A stretch of 64,000 bases of DNA from Bin5 sp965218625 (GTDB lineage Bacteria > Chloroflexota > Anaerolineae > Caldilineales > Caldilineaceae): NCBI GenBank assembly GCA_965218625.1, contig CBDCLG010000015.1:1-64000 (forward strand), read 5' to 3'. The position numbers were made by a program, and so were the translations under genes. Shown here piece by piece: positions 61,362-64,000 of the stretch; position 1 is the first letter of the stretch; each line of letters starts with the position of its first letter. The notes below the pieces were generated by a model, which was not told the origin of the DNA, made no database searches, and saw only the letters and a program-made list of their open reading frames with translations.

Positions 61362-61778
61362 TCAGCTGCGAAGTAGCTTCGGCAGGACTAACTGTACGAT
61401 GATTACGCCAAACAGTCCAAACACGATACCGAGCCCGACCAGAAACAGGCCGCGCTGGAGCGTGTAGAGCAGAACATAGTCGGAAACGAGCAGTTGGAGC
61501 GGGGGAACAAATCCGCCCAGCAGGCCCCAGGCGGCGTAGGCCCAGAAGCCGCCAAATAGCGGAACGCTGAGCAGGGAGGCGATCACCAGCAAAAGGGCCA
61601 CCTTTTCTTCTGCCAACGCGAGGACCACTCCGCACAACGTGGCGCCAAGGCTGAGCGCCAGCATGTCGGTCTGCCAGGGAACGTAGCCGCCCAGGTCGGA
61701 GAGCGAAATCAGCCCGAGCCAGGCCAGAATGGCGGCGGCGGCGCAGACCGATACTGCCGAGCGGAGGGTTGAACGCAT
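61362..61778 (-). CDS. Small integral membrane protein between the PhyH genes, unknown
   Basis: The 138 residues form about four hydrophobic segments (residues about 8-28, 38-55, 58-85 and 100-130) with no charged active-site motif. I do not recognise it. GGAGG lies before the ATG at 61778, inside the end of the preceding gene, whose stop is 4 bases away. This shows translational coupling. A larger in-frame open frame to 62066 is a shadow without a start site. Confidence 0.7.
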   Translation of the reverse strand: MRSTLRSAVSVCAAAAILAWLGLISLSDLGGYVPWQTDMLALSLGATLCGVVLALAEEKVALLLVIASLLSVPLFGGFWAYAAWGLLGGFVPPLQLLVSDYVLLYTLQRGLFLVGLGIVFGLFGVIIVQLVLPKLLRS

Positions 61779-61782
61779 GGGC

Positions 61783-62346
61783 CTATTCCTCCTTGACGGC
61801 TTCCAGCCGTACCAGACGCTCGTCGCGTCCGTAGGGATGGACCAGGCGTAAGCCGGCCTCGACCGTCCAGCGGGAGGGCGTGGAACGCTGGGCGCGCGCG
61901 GCCATGATGCGGTCCAGATCGAAAACAAAGAGCGGGAAGGCCAAATCCAACTGCCCGTGTGGAGGCAGGGTCTGCTCGATGGTGGAGGCGCGGCTATACA
62001 GGGCCTGGTCCACATTGGGGTCGCTGCCGAGGAAGGCGCTGTTGCTGCCGCCGATGCGTTCGCCATCGAGGAAAACGTTGAAGAAATAACTGTTCAGACG
62101 GACCGGCAGCGGCGAGCGGTTGTGCAGCTGGAACTGCAGGATGAGGCGATCGCTGCTGCCGTCGGCCCGGCGCACATCGGTCAACTCCAGTTCGAGACTC
62201 TGAACGCTCTTGATCGAGTTTATGTAGTTGGAGGCGCTGCGCCAGCTGGCAGTCAGCGCGACAATACCGAGGAGTACGAGGAGTGTGTGGGCGATTCGCG
62301 CCCGTTTGGGCGCGGCGACGTTCACCCCGCCTGCCTGCTCAGACAC
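61783..62346 (-). CDS. LEA14-like single-span membrane protein, unknown
   Basis: The 187 residues have one N-terminal membrane segment (LLVLLGIVALTASW, about 22-35) and an outside beta-rich domain. Blocks LELELTDVRRADG, LILQFQLHNRSPLPVRLNSYFFNVFLDGERIG and LPPHGQLDLAFPL resemble late-embryogenesis-abundant type 2 (LEA14) domains, which bind or stabilise surface molecules. It starts with GTG, overlaps the PhyH gene end by 8 bases and is followed after 4 bases by the small membrane protein. Role unknown. Confidence 0.7.
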   Translation of the reverse strand: MSEQAGGVNVAAPKRARIAHTLLVLLGIVALTASWRSASNYINSIKSVQSLELELTDVRRADGSSDRLILQFQLHNRSPLPVRLNSYFFNVFLDGERIGGSNSAFLGSDPNVDQALYSRASTIEQTLPPHGQLDLAFPLFVFDLDRIMAARAQRSTPSRWTVEAGLRLVHPYGRDERLVRLEAVKEE

Positions 62347-63115
62347 ACCCCGGGTACGACCTGCCGCGCACGGAGATATAGTCGATGTGGACCTCGTCGG
62401 GGGCGCTCAGGTCTTTGGTCTTGGCCATCATGTAGTGCAGGGCCCAGGCGCGGCGGCGCTTAGTGGATGTGTTGGCGCTGGAGTAGTGCAGGTTCAGGCT
62501 GTGGAAGAGGAGGCAGCCGCCGGCGGGCACGGGTACGGGCACCTCGCGCGCTTTCATCTCTTCGGTCAACAGCTGGGGCAGGTGCTTCAGCTGAAGCAGG
62601 CCGTACTTCTGGCTGCCGGGAATGCAACGTATGCAGCCGTTTTCGAACGTGGCTTCATCGAGCGCGATCCAGCAGGTGATCTGATTCTGGGGGATGAGGA
62701 AGGGCCACGACGCTGTATCCTGGTGATATTCCTTGACGGAGCCATGCCCGGGCGGCTTCATAAAGATCTGATCGCCGAGCAGCTTGATGTCGGGCTCGTC
62801 GAACAGTTCGGAGATGAGGTCGACGAGCTTCGGTTTTTTGGCAACGGCGAGGAAGCTGTCGTTTACAGAGGCCGGAAAGTTGATCTTACGCAGCTCGTCG
62901 AGCGCGGAGTCGGCCTGCACCTCGCCGCGCGCCACGACCGCTTCCTTCTCGATGACGGGGATCCCCTTGATATCGGGGGGAACTTCGACGCGGCCGAAGG
63001 CGATGTCCTCGGTCAGCTGTTGCAGCTGTGCCAGCTCGGCGGGGTCGAGCAGCGTTGGGTAGGGCAGGAAACCGTCGCGCCAGAAGGCGGCCTTTTGCTC
63101 AGGTGTCAAAATCAT
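62339..63115 (-). CDS. Phytanoyl-CoA dioxygenase (PhyH) family protein, copy B
   Basis: The 258-residue enzyme has the iron motif His131-Gln-Asp133 in EYHQDTASW and a distal His at about 210 in LNLHYSSAN; the Arg-rich strand RRRAWALHY follows. It is a distant relative of copy A (about the same length and motifs, different sequence). GGAGGAAG precedes the ATG at 63115; the frame to 63163 adds a non-conserved tail. It is 40 bases downstream of the ABC permease gene and overlaps the next gene. Confidence 0.9.
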   Translation of the reverse strand: MILTPEQKAAFWRDGFLPYPTLLDPAELAQLQQLTEDIAFGRVEVPPDIKGIPVIEKEAVVARGEVQADSALDELRKINFPASVNDSFLAVAKKPKLVDLISELFDEPDIKLLGDQIFMKPPGHGSVKEYHQDTASWPFLIPQNQITCWIALDEATFENGCIRCIPGSQKYGLLQLKHLPQLLTEEMKAREVPVPVPAGGCLLFHSLNLHYSSANTSTKRRRAWALHYMMAKTKDLSAPDEVHIDYISVRGRSYPGCV

Positions 63116-63155
63116 CTCTTCCTCCAATGCGCTCGGGTGAGCGCGTCTGACGGGC

Positions 63156-64000
63156 TCAATCAAGGGTCATGCGCGGGTCGAGTGCGTCGCGCAGGCCGTC
63201 GCCGATGAAGTTGATACACAGGACGCAGATGGTGATCATGAGGCCGGGCGGAACCCAGAACCAAGGCATGTCTTCAATAATCGAGATGTTTCGGGCCTCG
63301 TTGAGCATGTTGCCCCAACTGGGCGTCGGCACCTGAACCCCCAGGCCGAGAAAGCTGAGTCCGGCCTCGGTCAGGATGGCGCCGGCGATGCCGAAGCTGG
63401 CGGCTACGGTGATCGGCGCGACCACGTTGGGCAGAACGTGGCGCACGATAATCCATTTCTGCTCGACACCGACAGCGTGCGCGGCCATGACATAGTCCAT
63501 TTCACGGATCGAGAGGATGAGGCTGCGCACCAGGCGGGCGACCCCGGTCCACCCGATCAGGCCGATGGCGAGCATGGAGTTGTAGATACCCGGCCCGATA
63601 AAGGAGACAATTGTGATCAGGATGATGAGCGTCGGAAAGGCCATGACGGTGTCGGTGACGCGCATGATCAGGGCGTCGGCGCGGCCGCCGTAGTAGCCCG
63701 AAACGCTGCCGAGAATGGTTCCGATGGTGATGGAGAGTGAGACAGCCACGATTCCGACGGACATTGAAACGCGGCCGCCGAAGACGACCCGGCTCCACAC
63801 GTCGCGCCCGGTGAGGTCGGTGCCCAGCAGGTGGCCGGACCCGGGGGCCAGCCCGATTTCCTTGATCTCGATTTTGGCCGGGTCGATCGGGGCCACAATG
63901 GAGGCCAGTGGAAAGAACATGACGACAAACAGGACCATCAGGACGGCGCTGGCCAGGGCCAGTCTGTGGCGGCGAAATCGACGCCAGGCCCGGAGACGCT
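63156..64000 (-). CDS. ABC transporter permease, oligopeptide/dipeptide type (DppC/OppC), truncated at the window edge
   Basis: The minus-strand frame is open to position 64000, so only the N-terminus is missing. The last 21 codons before the inner ATG at 63938 already read RRFRRHRLALASAVLM, the usual N-terminal basic segment and first helix of DppC. The remaining permease has five to six helices, GTDLTGRDVWSRVVFGGRVSMSVGI, and the EAA-like loop in GLSFLGLGVQVPTPSWGNML. It would import peptides, nickel or glycosides together with genes beyond the window. Confidence 0.92.
   Translation of the reverse strand, partial: RLRAWRRFRRHRLALASAVLMVLFVVMFFPLASIVAPIDPAKIEIKEIGLAPGSGHLLGTDLTGRDVWSRVVFGGRVSMSVGIVAVSLSITIGTILGSVSGYYGGRADALIMRVTDTVMAFPTLIILITIVSFIGPGIYNSMLAIGLIGWTGVARLVRSLILSIREMDYVMAAHAVGVEQKWIIVRHVLPNVVAPITVAASFGIAGAILTEAGLSFLGLGVQVPTPSWGNMLNEARNISIIEDMPWFWVPPGLMITICVLCINFIGDGLRDALDPRMTLD

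Noticed and set aside
61362..62066. A longer form of the small membrane protein with 96 extra residues
   Set aside because: The extension runs through the LEA14-like gene in another frame. The internal ATG at 61778 has a GGAGG site and begins the first helix.

Overview
The window is GC-rich, gene-dense bacterial chromosome. No rRNA or tRNA gene, CRISPR array, transposase or prophage was seen. Several traits fit a Chloroflexota-type heterotroph (Anaerolineae/Caldilineaceae-like, as in marine or sponge-associated genomes). These are twin-arginine lipoprotein binding proteins, a LexA with GAAC-N4-GTNC type operators, many Gfo/Idh/MocA oxidoreductases, arylsulfatase-family enzymes, phytanoyl-CoA dioxygenase-family enzymes and SMP-30/NHL-like proteins. 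The taxonomic call is inference; nothing here is diagnostic.

Layout. 1-6.3 kb: the 5' end of an ABC sugar-type binding protein, an aldo/keto reductase, an AT-richer two-gene cassette (DUF488 protein plus an unrecognised partner), a gamma-glutamyltransferase-like enzyme and a NYN nuclease fused to a cold-shock-like domain. 6.4-11.2 kb: a decaying TRAP transporter locus with DctQ, a frameshifted DctM, one intact 2-oxoacid-type binding protein and a second binding-protein copy broken by two amber stops and a frameshift. 11.3-19.1 kb: SDR, TIM-barrel isomerase, ferredoxin, glycerate 2-kinase, an AT-richer RloA-RloB (AbiL-like) defence pair with a palindromic operator, an NHL propeller protein and a zinc alcohol dehydrogenase. 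19.1-24.7 kb: a non-coding stretch, lexA with a consensus promoter, a beta-CASP metallo-beta-lactamase protein, an isomerase, a methyltransferase and a sulfurtransferase. 24.7-30.5 kb: lutC-lutB-lutA lactate oxidation genes, an M24 peptidase and two tandem ssb genes. 30.7-44.4 kb: oxidoreductases, a nucleotidyltransferase, a hicAB module with an amber codon in hicA, a sulfatase/aldolase/enolase-superfamily operon, two small paralogous membrane proteins, a Rieske protein, a second sulfatase, a dehydrogenase and an orphan SUKH protein. 44.6-64 kb: a second gamma-glutamyltransferase, a GT-C-like membrane glycosyltransferase, an AstE-like deacylase, two paralogous propeller glycosidase-like proteins, three Gfo/Idh/MocA genes, an aminotransferase, two PhyH dioxygenases flanking a coupled pair of small membrane-associated genes, and the end of an oligopeptide-type ABC permease gene.

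How the genes work together. The core is uptake and oxidation of small organic acids and modified or sulfated sugars: ABC and TRAP transport, LutABC, glycerate kinase, enolase-superfamily dehydratase plus DapA-like aldolase, sulfatases and sugar oxidoreductases. Short AT-richer modules that look like defence, conflict or acquired genes sit between the metabolic genes: DUF488 pair, RloAB, hicAB, SUKH, small membrane proteins and the glycosyltransferase. The most interesting regulatory signal is a shared GAAC-N4-GTNC motif. It lies inside the lexA promoter spacer (with a second copy upstream), over the ssb -10 region and just upstream of the DUF488 cassette. This suggests an SOS regulon that includes an uncharacterised, possibly defence-related gene pair.
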